From assembly GCA_023382535.1 (NCBI GenBank), contig JAHDWA010000054.1:8210-72209 (forward strand): a stretch of 64,000 bases of DNA. Direction: 5' to 3'. Each line of letters begins with the position of its first letter. Positions within the stretch are counted from its first letter, which is position 1. The stretch comes from Anaerolineae bacterium (GTDB lineage Bacteria; Chloroflexota; Anaerolineae; 4572-78; J111). Shown piece by piece: positions 41,935 to 49,029 of the stretch. The notes under the pieces are model-generated. The model saw nothing but the letters and a program-made list of their open reading frames with translations. It was not told the origin of the DNA and searched no databases. The translations under genes were made by a program, and so were the position numbers.

Positions 41935-43209
41935 ATGTTCAAACAAATTCCTCATAAAAAAGTCAGGTTGGGCCTGCTGCTGGTGATCTGCCTGCTGGGG
42001 GCCGCCTTACTGCCGGCTGTGGTCGTGGGCCGGCCCCGGGTGGCTCCGGCCGCCAGCCCGCCCCTGGACGATATCTGCACCGAGGGGACAACCTTTAGCC
42101 TGGAGACCAAAACCGGCTACATGCAAACGCCCGACGGCAACAGCCTCTTTATGTGGACGTTTGCCAATGCCGGCGGCAGTTTCCAGGTGCCCAGCCCGGT
42201 GCTGTGCGTGACTGAAGACGATAACAATCCTGTCACCGTCAATCTAACCAACAACCTGCCCGTAACCACCTCGATCATCTTTCCCGGGCAAACGGGAGTG
42301 ACATCGGCCGCGGTAAGCGGCTCGACCGGGGCAGGGCCTTTTACACTTGAAGCCGGTCCCGGAGCCATGGTAAGTTACAGCTTTGTGCCCAAGGAACCCG
42401 GCACTTATCTCTATGAGAGCGGCACCAACCCGCACCAGCAGGTGGAGATGGGCCTTTACGGCGCGTTGATTATCCGCCCGAAGGACGCTCCCAATCAGGC
42501 CTATGCCGACTCCGATACCGCCTTTGATCAGGAGTTCCTGCTGTTGATCCACGATATGGACCCCGACCTGCACAAGGCCGTGGAACGGAATGAGGACTAT
42601 GACGCCACCCACCGCCGCGATCACTATTGGACCATCAACGGCCGCTCCTTCCCCGACTCGATTGCCGATAATTTTGTGCCCTGGCTGCCCCAACAACCTT
42701 ACGGCGCGCTGGTCACGGTGCGGGCTGACCCTGACCCCAACAATTTTACCAAAGACCCGGCCCTGATTCGTTACATTAACGCCGGGCTGGAGAACCATCC
42801 CTTCCACCCGCATGGCAATCACATGCGCGTGATTGGTCGGGATGGCCGTCCCTTGAGCCTGCAGCCTGAAAATTTCACCACCACGATTGGTTCGGGCCAA
42901 ACCTATGACCTCCTGTTCCGCTGGGTCAATGTGGATGGGTGGGATGCCAACACGAACCCGATCAAAGACACGATTACCTTACCGCATCTACTGAACCTGG
43001 TCTACAAAGATGGTTTGACCTGGTTCAGCAGCGACCCTGACCTGGGCGTGAAGGCTGACTACCCGCCCGGCACCACCACCTTCAACGAGTGCGGCGAGTT
43101 CTACTTCCCCTGGCACAGCCACGCTCTCAACGAGTTTCAAAACTTTGACGAGGGTTTCGGCGGTTTGGCGACGTTGGTGCGGGTGGACCCACCCGGTGGT
43201 TGTCCCTAA
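41935..43209 (+). CDS. Multicopper oxidase-like protein 2 (intact domain 2 copper ligands)
   Basis: A 424-residue exported paralogue of the previous protein (signal KVRLGLLLVICLLGAALLPA). Domain 1 has lost its ligands: TTSIIFPGQTGV replaces the HxxHWHG strand and YLYESGTNPHQQVEMGLYG replaces the HCH motif. Domain 2 has a full set: ENHPFHPHGNHMRVIGRDG (His288, His291, His293, His296) and YFPWHSHALNEFQN (His394, His396). It therefore complements protein 1 exactly, and the two may form one copper oxidase as a heteromer (inference). AAAGGAGAAG lies before the ATG. Neighbouring CopC/CopD genes support a copper role. Confidence 0.85.
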   Translation: MFKQIPHKKVRLGLLLVICLLGAALLPAVVVGRPRVAPAASPPLDDICTEGTTFSLETKTGYMQTPDGNSLFMWTFANAGGSFQVPSPVLCVTEDDNNPVTVNLTNNLPVTTSIIFPGQTGVTSAAVSGSTGAGPFTLEAGPGAMVSYSFVPKEPGTYLYESGTNPHQQVEMGLYGALIIRPKDAPNQAYADSDTAFDQEFLLLIHDMDPDLHKAVERNEDYDATHRRDHYWTINGRSFPDSIADNFVPWLPQQPYGALVTVRADPDPNNFTKDPALIRYINAGLENHPFHPHGNHMRVIGRDGRPLSLQPENFTTTIGSGQTYDLLFRWVNVDGWDANTNPIKDTITLPHLLNLVYKDGLTWFSSDPDLGVKADYPPGTTTFNECGEFYFPWHSHALNEFQNFDEGFGGLATLVRVDPPGGCP

Positions 43210-43248
43210 GTGGCAGGCATGAACCTCATGCAAAAGGAGAAAAAGATT

Positions 43249-45462
43249 ATGGAGACAAAAATCAGAAAAATTGTTGGCTTGAGCTTGGTTCTCCTGGCGG
43301 TTATGGCCCTGCTAACCCAGACACCGGCTCTGGCCCAGCCCCTGCCGCCGCCCGGCGATCAACCTATCGCCGCTGCCAGACCGGCGGCTGACCATCAAAC
43401 GGGTCATTTCGAGCTTTGTGCGGGGGTGAGCGCGGTGACGATGCCCGATGGCGAGGAGATTACCATCTGGGGTTTTGGAGAAGACAGCGGCCTGGGCTGC
43501 CTGGTTCAACTGCCGGGGCCGGAACTGCGAGTGCCGGCAGGCACCGCTGTCACCGTCGAATTGGTCAATTATCTGCCGGTGGCAACCTCGATCATCTTCC
43601 CTGGGCAAAGCGGCGTGACGACATCTGGCGGCTCCTCCGGCGCCTTCACGGCCGAGGCGCCCGCCTGCCCGGACCCCTGCCTGTCGCCTACCGGGCCGGT
43701 CAGCTACAGTTTTAGCGCGGGCGCTCCGGGTACTTACCTGTACGAGAGCGGCACGGCCGACCAGCCGCAGACGGCGATGGGCTTGTATGGCGCGTTGATC
43801 GTAGACTCGAACACCGCCGGCCAGGCTTACAGCAGTGCCGCAACGGCTTACCACGTCGAAGAGGTGCTCGTCCTCAGCGAAATTGACCCGGACCTGAACG
43901 CCAACCCCAGCGGTTTCAACCTGCTGGACTACAATCCCACCTACTGGCTGCTCAACGGCCGGGCTTATGGCGGTCCCGCCGGCGCCAACACCAATCCCGA
44001 TGTGCTGGATCCCGACGATGCGTCGGCGCAGCCCTACTCGGCGGCCATCAGCGCCGCCGCCGGGCAAAGAGTGCTGGTGCGTTATATCAACGCTGGCGGC
44101 ACCCACGACACGATGGCGCTGCTCGGCCAGTACCAGCGGATTATCGCCCGGAACGCCGATGAGCTGACCGGCGGGCAGGCTTACGACGCCACTGCCGAAA
44201 CGGTCCCCTCCGGGCAGACGGCGGACGCGATCATGGTTTTCAATACTGCCGGGAGCTATCCGCTGTACAACCGCCAGTTGCACCTGACCAACGGCGACTT
44301 TGGGCCGGATCACCTTGCTTCAGACGGCGGCGGGGGCATGATGACCTTTGTGACGGTCACGGGAGTCGCTCCGGGGAACACAGCGCCCAGTGTCAGCGCC
44401 AGCGCCGATCAAACCACCATCGCCTTGCCGGCTAATGTGGTCAACCTGGATGGCACCGTGACCGATGATGGTTTGCTGGTCCCCTTTACCACTACCTGGT
44501 CACAGGTGAGCGGGCCGGGTTCGCCAACGGGAGTAACCTTCGGTAACGCCAGCCTGGAAGATACAACGGCAACCTTCACCGCCGGTCCTGGCGTCTATGT
44601 TTTGCGGCTGACTGCTGATGATGGCGAATTTCAGCCCTTTGCCGAGGTCACGGTTACCGTCAACCCGCCGCCGGTCATCCTTTACCTGTCTCTGTCGGCC
44701 AACGTCAGCCTCAACGGGGGCACACTGCCTACGCAGGCCAACGACATCCTCAGCTTTGACGGCACCAACTTTGCCGTGTTCTTCGACGGCGGGGATGTGG
44801 GCCTCGGCACCTTCAATGTGGACGCCTTCGACCGGCTTGACGCCGACACCATTCTGTTATCCGTTGATAACGGCGGTAATGTCCCCGGCTTTGGACCCAT
44901 AGATGATGAAGATATCCTCCGCTTCGACGCGACCTCACTGGGTTCCACCACCGTCGGCGCCTTCAGCATGTACTTCGACGGCTCTGACGTCGGGTTAGGG
45001 GGAAGTAACGATGACGATGTGGATGCGATTGAACTTCTGCCCGATAACAGCTTGGTGATCTCGACCGTAGGCCCTCCCACACCGTTCGCCTCCATCTCGC
45101 CTACGCCCCAGGATGAAGACCTGCTGCGCTGTGCCGGAACCTTCGGGTCGGTGACCTCTTGCGCCTGGAGCATGTATTTCGACGGCTCTGACGTGAGTCT
45201 GGGTTCCGATGCAGGTGAGGATGTGGATGCAGTAGGCTTCGCCGCCAACGGCATCTACTTGAGCACGCTGGGAGGCTTCTTTACCTTCGACCCCAGCCCG
45301 CCCGGCACCGGATTTCTCTCCGGTGCAGGAGAAGATGTCTTTCTCTGCGGCTCGCCGGTAACCGGCGCCAGTACAAGCTGCACCATTCCAGGAACGGTCT
45401 TCTTTGACGGCACCACCTTCGGCATCCCCAATAATGTGTTAGACGGGATTGATATGCCGTAA
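43249..45462 (+). CDS. Degenerate multicopper oxidase-like protein with PKD and FDGSDVGL repeats
   Basis: A 737-residue exported protein. The ATG at 43249 is chosen because AAAAGGAGAAAA precedes it and a signal peptide follows (IVGLSLVLLAVMALLTQTPALA). The first 370 residues are a cupredoxin pair like the two preceding proteins (TSIIFPGQSGVTTS, YLYESGTADQPQTAMGLYGA), but no HxH, HCH or HPxHxHG motif remains, so it should not bind catalytic copper. A PKD-like domain follows (about 385-480: APSVSASADQTTIALPANVV). Four FDGSDVGL-type repeats fill the C terminus to the end (VLDGIDMP). The same C-terminal module ends the giant surface protein, so this may anchor or scaffold the oxidase at the cell surface. 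Confidence 0.85.
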   Translation: METKIRKIVGLSLVLLAVMALLTQTPALAQPLPPPGDQPIAAARPAADHQTGHFELCAGVSAVTMPDGEEITIWGFGEDSGLGCLVQLPGPELRVPAGTAVTVELVNYLPVATSIIFPGQSGVTTSGGSSGAFTAEAPACPDPCLSPTGPVSYSFSAGAPGTYLYESGTADQPQTAMGLYGALIVDSNTAGQAYSSAATAYHVEEVLVLSEIDPDLNANPSGFNLLDYNPTYWLLNGRAYGGPAGANTNPDVLDPDDASAQPYSAAISAAAGQRVLVRYINAGGTHDTMALLGQYQRIIARNADELTGGQAYDATAETVPSGQTADAIMVFNTAGSYPLYNRQLHLTNGDFGPDHLASDGGGGMMTFVTVTGVAPGNTAPSVSASADQTTIALPANVVNLDGTVTDDGLLVPFTTTWSQVSGPGSPTGVTFGNASLEDTTATFTAGPGVYVLRLTADDGEFQPFAEVTVTVNPPPVILYLSLSANVSLNGGTLPTQANDILSFDGTNFAVFFDGGDVGLGTFNVDAFDRLDADTILLSVDNGGNVPGFGPIDDEDILRFDATSLGSTTVGAFSMYFDGSDVGLGGSNDDDVDAIELLPDNSLVISTVGPPTPFASISPTPQDEDLLRCAGTFGSVTSCAWSMYFDGSDVSLGSDAGEDVDAVGFAANGIYLSTLGGFFTFDPSPPGTGFLSGAGEDVFLCGSPVTGASTSCTIPGTVFFDGTTFGIPNNVLDGIDMP

Positions 45463-45482
45463 GTTAAGTGTTTACCAAAAAC

Positions 45483-45518
45483 CAGACCTGGCAGGTCTAA
45501 AAAGACCTGCCAGGTCTG
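45483..45518. repeat. Perfect 16-bp palindromic repeat upstream of the TM protein gene
   Basis: CAGACCTGGCAGGTCT, loop AAAA and AGACCTGCCAGGTCTG form a perfect stem; each arm is itself nearly palindromic. It lies 20 bases after the previous stop and just before the Shine-Dalgarno of the next gene. Its core matches the palindrome inside the winged-helix gene at 3269-3301. Confidence 0.8.
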
Positions 45519-45534
45519 CCTCCAGGAGGTTAAA

Positions 45535-46038
45535 ATGCAACGTACCCTGACCAAGCCAGCGGAAACTTTCCGTGATTTGTGGACCTTGATCGGGCTGGCA
45601 GCCCTGGCGATTGTGCTGGCCGGGTTGGCCTTGTGGCTCTTTACCCGGTCAATGTCTCCCGTAGCGGAGCCATCTGCGCCCTCGTCAGACCCGATGGCCA
45701 GCATTTCGCAGACTGCCTTCACCGACGCCACCGGCGTGCGCATCCTGCGCGTCTTCAGCACCGCCGGAGGCGGCATGATTGACGTGCGCTACCAGGTGGT
45801 TGACCCGGACAAGGCGATCATTGTCCACGATACCGAAAACCCGCCCAAGCTGATGAACGAAGCCAGTGAGAAGATCATTGACCGGCCCTTCCACGATCAT
45901 TCCTCCGGGACGGAGCTCCGGGCGGGGGGGACTTACCAGGAAATCCTGGTCAACGAGGGCGGCGTCATCAACCCCGGCGACCTGATCACTATCTTCATCG
46001 GCCGCGAGGCTCGGCTTGACCATGTGCCGGTTCAGTAG
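45535..46038 (+). CDS. Membrane-anchored protein of the copper cluster, unknown function
   Basis: A 167-residue protein with one N-terminal membrane helix (TLIGLAALAIVLAGLALWLFT) and an extracytoplasmic domain of about 120 residues. The domain contains VDPDKAIIVHDTENPPKLM and RPFHDHSSGTELRAGG; the HDH triplet could bind a metal. I do not recognise the family. CAGGAGGT precedes the ATG with ideal spacing. Its 3' end overlaps the CopC-like gene, so the two are likely cotranscribed and may act together. Confidence 0.75.
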   Translation: MQRTLTKPAETFRDLWTLIGLAALAIVLAGLALWLFTRSMSPVAEPSAPSSDPMASISQTAFTDATGVRILRVFSTAGGGMIDVRYQVVDPDKAIIVHDTENPPKLMNEASEKIIDRPFHDHSSGTELRAGGTYQEILVNEGGVINPGDLITIFIGREARLDHVPVQ

Positions 46039-46591
46039 GCGAATGCGCCCAGCCGCGTTGGGTTTGGCCCTGCTGGCCTCGCTCTGGCTGGCTGCCGGAG
46101 CAGCGGCCCACGCGCTGCTGCTCAGATCGGAGCCTGCAGCGGGCGCGGCCCTGGCCCAATCCCCTGAGCGGGTGATCGCCTGGTTTAGCCAGGAGCTTGA
46201 CACCGGCTTCAGCGCCTTACAGGTTGTGGATGGGGAGGGCTACCAGGTTGACGCCGGCGACGGCGGTGTGGATTTGAACGACCCCGACCATGCCTCGCTT
46301 GTCGTCACCCTGCCGGCGGACCTGCCCGCAGGCAGGTACACGGCTCATTGGACAGCGGTCAGCGCCGACGATGGCGATACCACCGAGGGAGAATTTTTCT
46401 TCACCGTCGGCGAGACCGGGTCGGTCCAGGCGATCGCCGCCAGCGAGAGCGCGGCGGCGGCCTGGACGGTCTGGCTGGTGGGTGGCATTGTCTTTGGCCT
46501 GGGCATCCTGCTGGCGCTTGTCATGGTTTTCGCCTGGGGGCTTTCCCGCTCGCGTCCGGGCCATCAAAACAGTGAGGTGAGACAGGGGTGA
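46022..46591 (+). CDS. CopC-like copper-binding protein with C-terminal membrane helix
   Basis: A CopC/YobA-type protein of about 190 residues. The signal ends at AAGAAAHALLLRSEPAAGA, so the mature protein would start with His, the usual N-terminal Cu(II) ligand. VIAWFSQELDTGFSALQVVD and YTAHWTAVSADDGDTTEGEF are typical CopC strands, but the DxH copper motif is DGD here, so one ligand appears lost. A C-terminal helix (VWLVGGIVFGLGILLALVMV) anchors it in the membrane. The start is uncertain: ATG at 46022 or 46043, both overlapping or abutting the previous gene. Overlaps the next start (GTGA). Confidence 0.85.
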   Translation: MCRFSRRMRPAALGLALLASLWLAAGAAAHALLLRSEPAAGAALAQSPERVIAWFSQELDTGFSALQVVDGEGYQVDAGDGGVDLNDPDHASLVVTLPADLPAGRYTAHWTAVSADDGDTTEGEFFFTVGETGSVQAIAASESAAAAWTVWLVGGIVFGLGILLALVMVFAWGLSRSRPGHQNSEVRQG

Positions 46592-48012
46592 GCCGGCAGG
46601 TAAAAAAGGCGGGCTTCGTTTTGATCATCGGGCTGGCCTGCCTGGTTCTTTGGCTGCAGACCCGGATATCGCCGCAAGTTTCGGCTGCGCCGCCGGCTGC
46701 CGCCAAAAGTTCAGCGGAGCTGCTCCCGCTCGGCTCTGCCCCGGCCCCGACGCCAATTGCCCGGCTGTTTTCGGTGGAAGCGCCGGCTCTCCTGGGTTCA
46801 CCTGCCGCCAGGCCGCTCCCCCTGGGGGTTCCGGCCGCCAAGCCGCCCCCTTTTTTTCTGCTGCACCCCGTCCAGGCCGGGGAGACGCTGGTCGCTGTTG
46901 CTGCCCGCTATAACCTGACGACCGAAAAGCTCCTGGCCGCCAACGAGATCAGGGACCCCACCCAACTGGCCCCAGGGCAGGAACTGCTGATCCCGCCCGC
47001 CGATCAGTTCTACCAGGGCCGGCTTGTGCCCCATCGCCTGAAAGCAGGCGAGACAATACTGAGCCTCGCCGTCAAATATGGTTCCAGCGTCAAAGCCATC
47101 GAGGTTGCCAATGCTCACCTGGAGCTTGGGTCTTTAGCGCCGGGCGAGACCCTGGCCGTTCCGGTCATTTTCAGCCGGGCCAATCCACCGGTTTTTGTGG
47201 AAGCGCCGGCCGGGGCTGTTTATCACCGGGTTCAGCCGGGGGAAAACCCTGCGGCCATTGCCGCGGCCTACGATCTCCCGCTCGAGATTCTCCTGGCCGC
47301 CAACCGCATCGCTGACCCCCGGCGGCTGCAAATAGGCCGGAAGCTGATGATCCCGCCCCATCCCGGCATCAACCAGGGTTTTCCGGTGATCCTTTACGAA
47401 CTGGCCGCCGGCGACACCCTGATGCGCCTGGCCTCCCGCTTTGGCTCCAGCGTGAAAGATATTCTGGCGGTCAACCCGGAGCTTGACCCGGCAGCCTTGA
47501 CGGCCGGCCAGCAGGTGGCGATTCCGGTTATCTTTGCCCCGCCCCGGCGCCCGGCGCGGCCGTTTGGCCCGCTGCCGCCATCCGTCCCGCCGCCGGCTCT
47601 GCCGGATTTACAGCAGCAGCTCGCCGCGGCAGTGAATGACGAGCGGCAGCAGCACGGGCTGGCCCCTTACCTCTATGACGAGCAGCTTGAGAGCGTCGCC
47701 CTGGCCCATGCCCAGGATATGGTGGTGCGCGATTTTCTGGCCCATGTGACGCCCGATGGGAAGAGATTGGCCGACCGGCTGGCCGCGGGTGGGATCGAGG
47801 GAGTCAAGAGCAGCGGTGAGAATATCCAGCGGAACGCCCGGCCCCAGCGGCAGGCCGCAACCGCCGCCGTGGCCTGGTTTATGAACAGCGCTCCCCATCG
47901 TTACAATCTCTTGCACGAACAGTATACTCACCTGGGCGTCGCCGCCGTCGAAGGCGCGCCCGGCTGGTATACCTTTGTCCTGGTCTTTGCCCAGCGGCCC
48001 GCCGAGCGTTAA
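46588..48012 (+). CDS. LysM (x4) - CAP/SCP domain secreted protein
   Basis: A 474-residue exported protein. It starts with GTG overlapping the CopC-like stop codon. An N-terminal helix (AGFVLIIGLACLVLWLQT) is a signal or anchor. Four LysM-like modules follow at about residues 93-325 (VQAGETLVAVAARYNLTTEK, LKAGETILSLAVKYGSSVKA, VQPGENPAAIAAAYDLPLEI, LAAGDTLMRLASRFGSSVKD), which should bind peptidoglycan. A CAP/YkwD domain fills the C terminus (VNDERQQHGLAPYLYDEQL, AHAQDMVVRDFLAHV, SGENIQRNA, MNSAPHRYNLL, HLGVAAVEG), with the usual His and Glu residues. Such proteins sit in the cell wall; the function of bacterial CAP domains is mostly unknown. Confidence 0.92.
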   Translation: MSRQVKKAGFVLIIGLACLVLWLQTRISPQVSAAPPAAAKSSAELLPLGSAPAPTPIARLFSVEAPALLGSPAARPLPLGVPAAKPPPFFLLHPVQAGETLVAVAARYNLTTEKLLAANEIRDPTQLAPGQELLIPPADQFYQGRLVPHRLKAGETILSLAVKYGSSVKAIEVANAHLELGSLAPGETLAVPVIFSRANPPVFVEAPAGAVYHRVQPGENPAAIAAAYDLPLEILLAANRIADPRRLQIGRKLMIPPHPGINQGFPVILYELAAGDTLMRLASRFGSSVKDILAVNPELDPAALTAGQQVAIPVIFAPPRRPARPFGPLPPSVPPPALPDLQQQLAAAVNDERQQHGLAPYLYDEQLESVALAHAQDMVVRDFLAHVTPDGKRLADRLAAGGIEGVKSSGENIQRNARPQRQAATAAVAWFMNSAPHRYNLLHEQYTHLGVAAVEGAPGWYTFVLVFAQRPAER

Positions 48013-48110
48013 AACACCCGGCTACTGGCAATGAAAGCCTGATAAATCAGGCTGCCTGCCCGATTGAGTCGGGTTCTAACCGGCTTTCACCTGTTTCAGC
48101 CGGTGGCGGG

Positions 48111-48689
48111 TTACTGTTTGAGAATAAGCGGCAAGAAAACGCGGCCTCCACCACCGATGGGATTGCCGTTGCTGTCAAACAAGGGCAGCTTGACCATAAA
48201 GGTAGGGGTAATAGAGCCGGGTTCAACGAGTTGGGCGGTGCAGATGAGCTTGCTAGTGGTGGCCAGGACACGACCAGAACCTTGGGCGAAGGTGTTGAGG
48301 TTGAGGGGGGTTTCGTTGAAGAAAGTAGCCTGGGTTGAGTAGGTACCAGTTTCGTTGGAAACGAGGTTATCGGTGAAAGAAGTAACGGTGCCGCCGCCGG
48401 TATTAAAGAATTGCAAAATCAGCGAGGTGGCTTGCGTGTCAAAATTGGTGCAATGCACCGAGGTGGCGATACCGTTTGGCCCACTTGTATCGTTGTGGAC
48501 CCCGGTGAACATATACAGCACCGAAAAACCTGACGGAGGCGGGTCGGCCAAACCTAACCCGTCAATTTCACCACTTGGCTCTTCTTCGGGGGGTTCTGCC
48601 GTCGGCCCTTGAGCGTAGGCTATCGCCAGGGTTAGCATTAGCCCCAGGCTGAGGGCCAGGGTTAGGGTGACCAATAACTTCCTTTTCAT
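48111..48689 (-). CDS. Secreted protein with C-terminal FLPLILK tail, unknown function
   Basis: A 192-residue exported protein. The signal is LLVTLTLALSLGLMLTLAIAYA, followed by a Glu/Pro-rich linker (PTAEPPEEEPSG). The core (GFSVLYMFTGVHNDTSGPNG, VHCTNFDTQATSLILQFFNT) looks like an all-beta domain with two Cys. It ends RVFLPLILKQ, a tail also seen on the subtilisin gene product (FLPMILK) in this window. AAGGAGAG precedes the ATG. It is the only minus-strand gene between 18 and 57 kb, and its promoter carries an inverted repeat. Function unknown. Confidence 0.8.
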   Translation of the reverse strand: MKRKLLVTLTLALSLGLMLTLAIAYAQGPTAEPPEEEPSGEIDGLGLADPPPSGFSVLYMFTGVHNDTSGPNGIATSVHCTNFDTQATSLILQFFNTGGGTVTSFTDNLVSNETGTYSTQATFFNETPLNLNTFAQGSGRVLATTSKLICTAQLVEPGSITPTFMVKLPLFDSNGNPIGGGGRVFLPLILKQ

Positions 48690-48719
48690 GAGCGCATCTC
48701 TCCTTTCACTACATCCTGC

Positions 48720-48749
48720 GGTGATATCGTTAGTGTATCACCGATTATA
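48720..48749 (-). promoter_or_regulatory. Promoter and operator-like repeat of the FLPLILK-tailed protein gene
   Basis: On the minus strand, TATAAT (48744-48749) is a consensus -10. GGTGATA (48720-48726) and TATCACC (48736-48742) form a perfect inverted repeat with a nine-base spacer directly over the expected transcription start. A bound repressor there would block initiation. The -35 is weak. Confidence 0.5.
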
Positions 48750-48850
48750 AACCTGGTCTATAGGGCTTCACTAGCTTTTTTTGACTAAATGATTGTAGTT
48801 CAAAATGACTAAAAGGACTAGTCAGCGCTTCAACATGGACTAGCCAGCGA

Positions 48851-48888
48851 TAGTTCTTTTTTAGTTCTATATAGTTCTTTTTTAGTTC
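48851..48888 (+). promoter_or_regulatory. Phased direct repeats upstream of the CopC-CopD promoter
   Basis: TAGTTCTTTTTTAGTTC occurs twice (48851-48867, 48872-48888). The unit AGTTC therefore appears four times with spacings of 11, 10 and 11 bases, one helical turn each, ending 21 bases before the -35 hexamer. This is the geometry of tandem response-regulator sites. Confidence 0.5.
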
Positions 48889-48908
48889 GCTCAGACCGGC
48901 TAGGGTCA

Positions 48909-48937
48909 TTAACATCTGGCCGGGGCTTTTGTATAAT
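48909..48937 (+). promoter_or_regulatory. Promoter of the CopC-CopD gene
   Basis: TTAACA (48909-48914), a 17-base spacer and consensus TATAAT (48932-48937). It lies about 90 bases before the coding start and directly after the phased AGTTC repeats. Confidence 0.7.
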
Positions 48938-48954
48938 AAATGCTATCGGAATTA

Positions 48955-49018
48955 AGGTGACAGGCACTTGCCGGACAATTTATTGGGCTTATTGGGTGTT
49001 TAAAAGTGCCTGTCACCT
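48955..49018. repeat. Long inverted repeat in the CopC-CopD leader
   Basis: AGGTGACAGGCACTT (48955-48969) and AAGTGCCTGTCACCT (49004-49018) are perfect 15-bp inverted arms with a 34-base loop. They lie in the transcribed leader. The GTGCCTGTCAC core resembles REP-type elements mobilised by TnpA-REP transposases; that similarity is from memory. A GTG start at 49006 would fall in the right arm and is therefore unlikely. Confidence 0.75.
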
Positions 49019-49029
49019 GGTTTTTCCTA

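Larger units (their letters stand above)
48690..49029. other. Complex divergent intergenic region before the CopC-CopD gene
   Basis: This 340-base region holds no gene but is dense in sequence signals: an operator-like repeat and -10 hexamer for the minus-strand gene, GACTA/TAGTC-type motifs around 48780-48845 (including the palindrome GACTAGTC at 48816-48823), four phased AGTTC repeats, a strong plus-strand promoter, and a long inverted repeat in the leader. These are listed separately. Confidence 0.7.

Noticed and set aside
45483..45518. Terminator between the third oxidase and the anchored protein gene
   Set aside because: There is no T-run after the stem, and the core is shared with a palindrome inside a coding region, which favours a dispersed repeat.
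48847..48890. Replication origin iterons
   Set aside because: Only four short AGTTC units occur, with promoter geometry downstream and no dnaA boxes, dnaA/dnaN or rep gene nearby.
49006..49029. GTG start at 49006 for the CopC-CopD protein
   Set aside because: It lies in the right arm of a perfect inverted repeat and has no ribosome site; the signal peptide begins well downstream of it.
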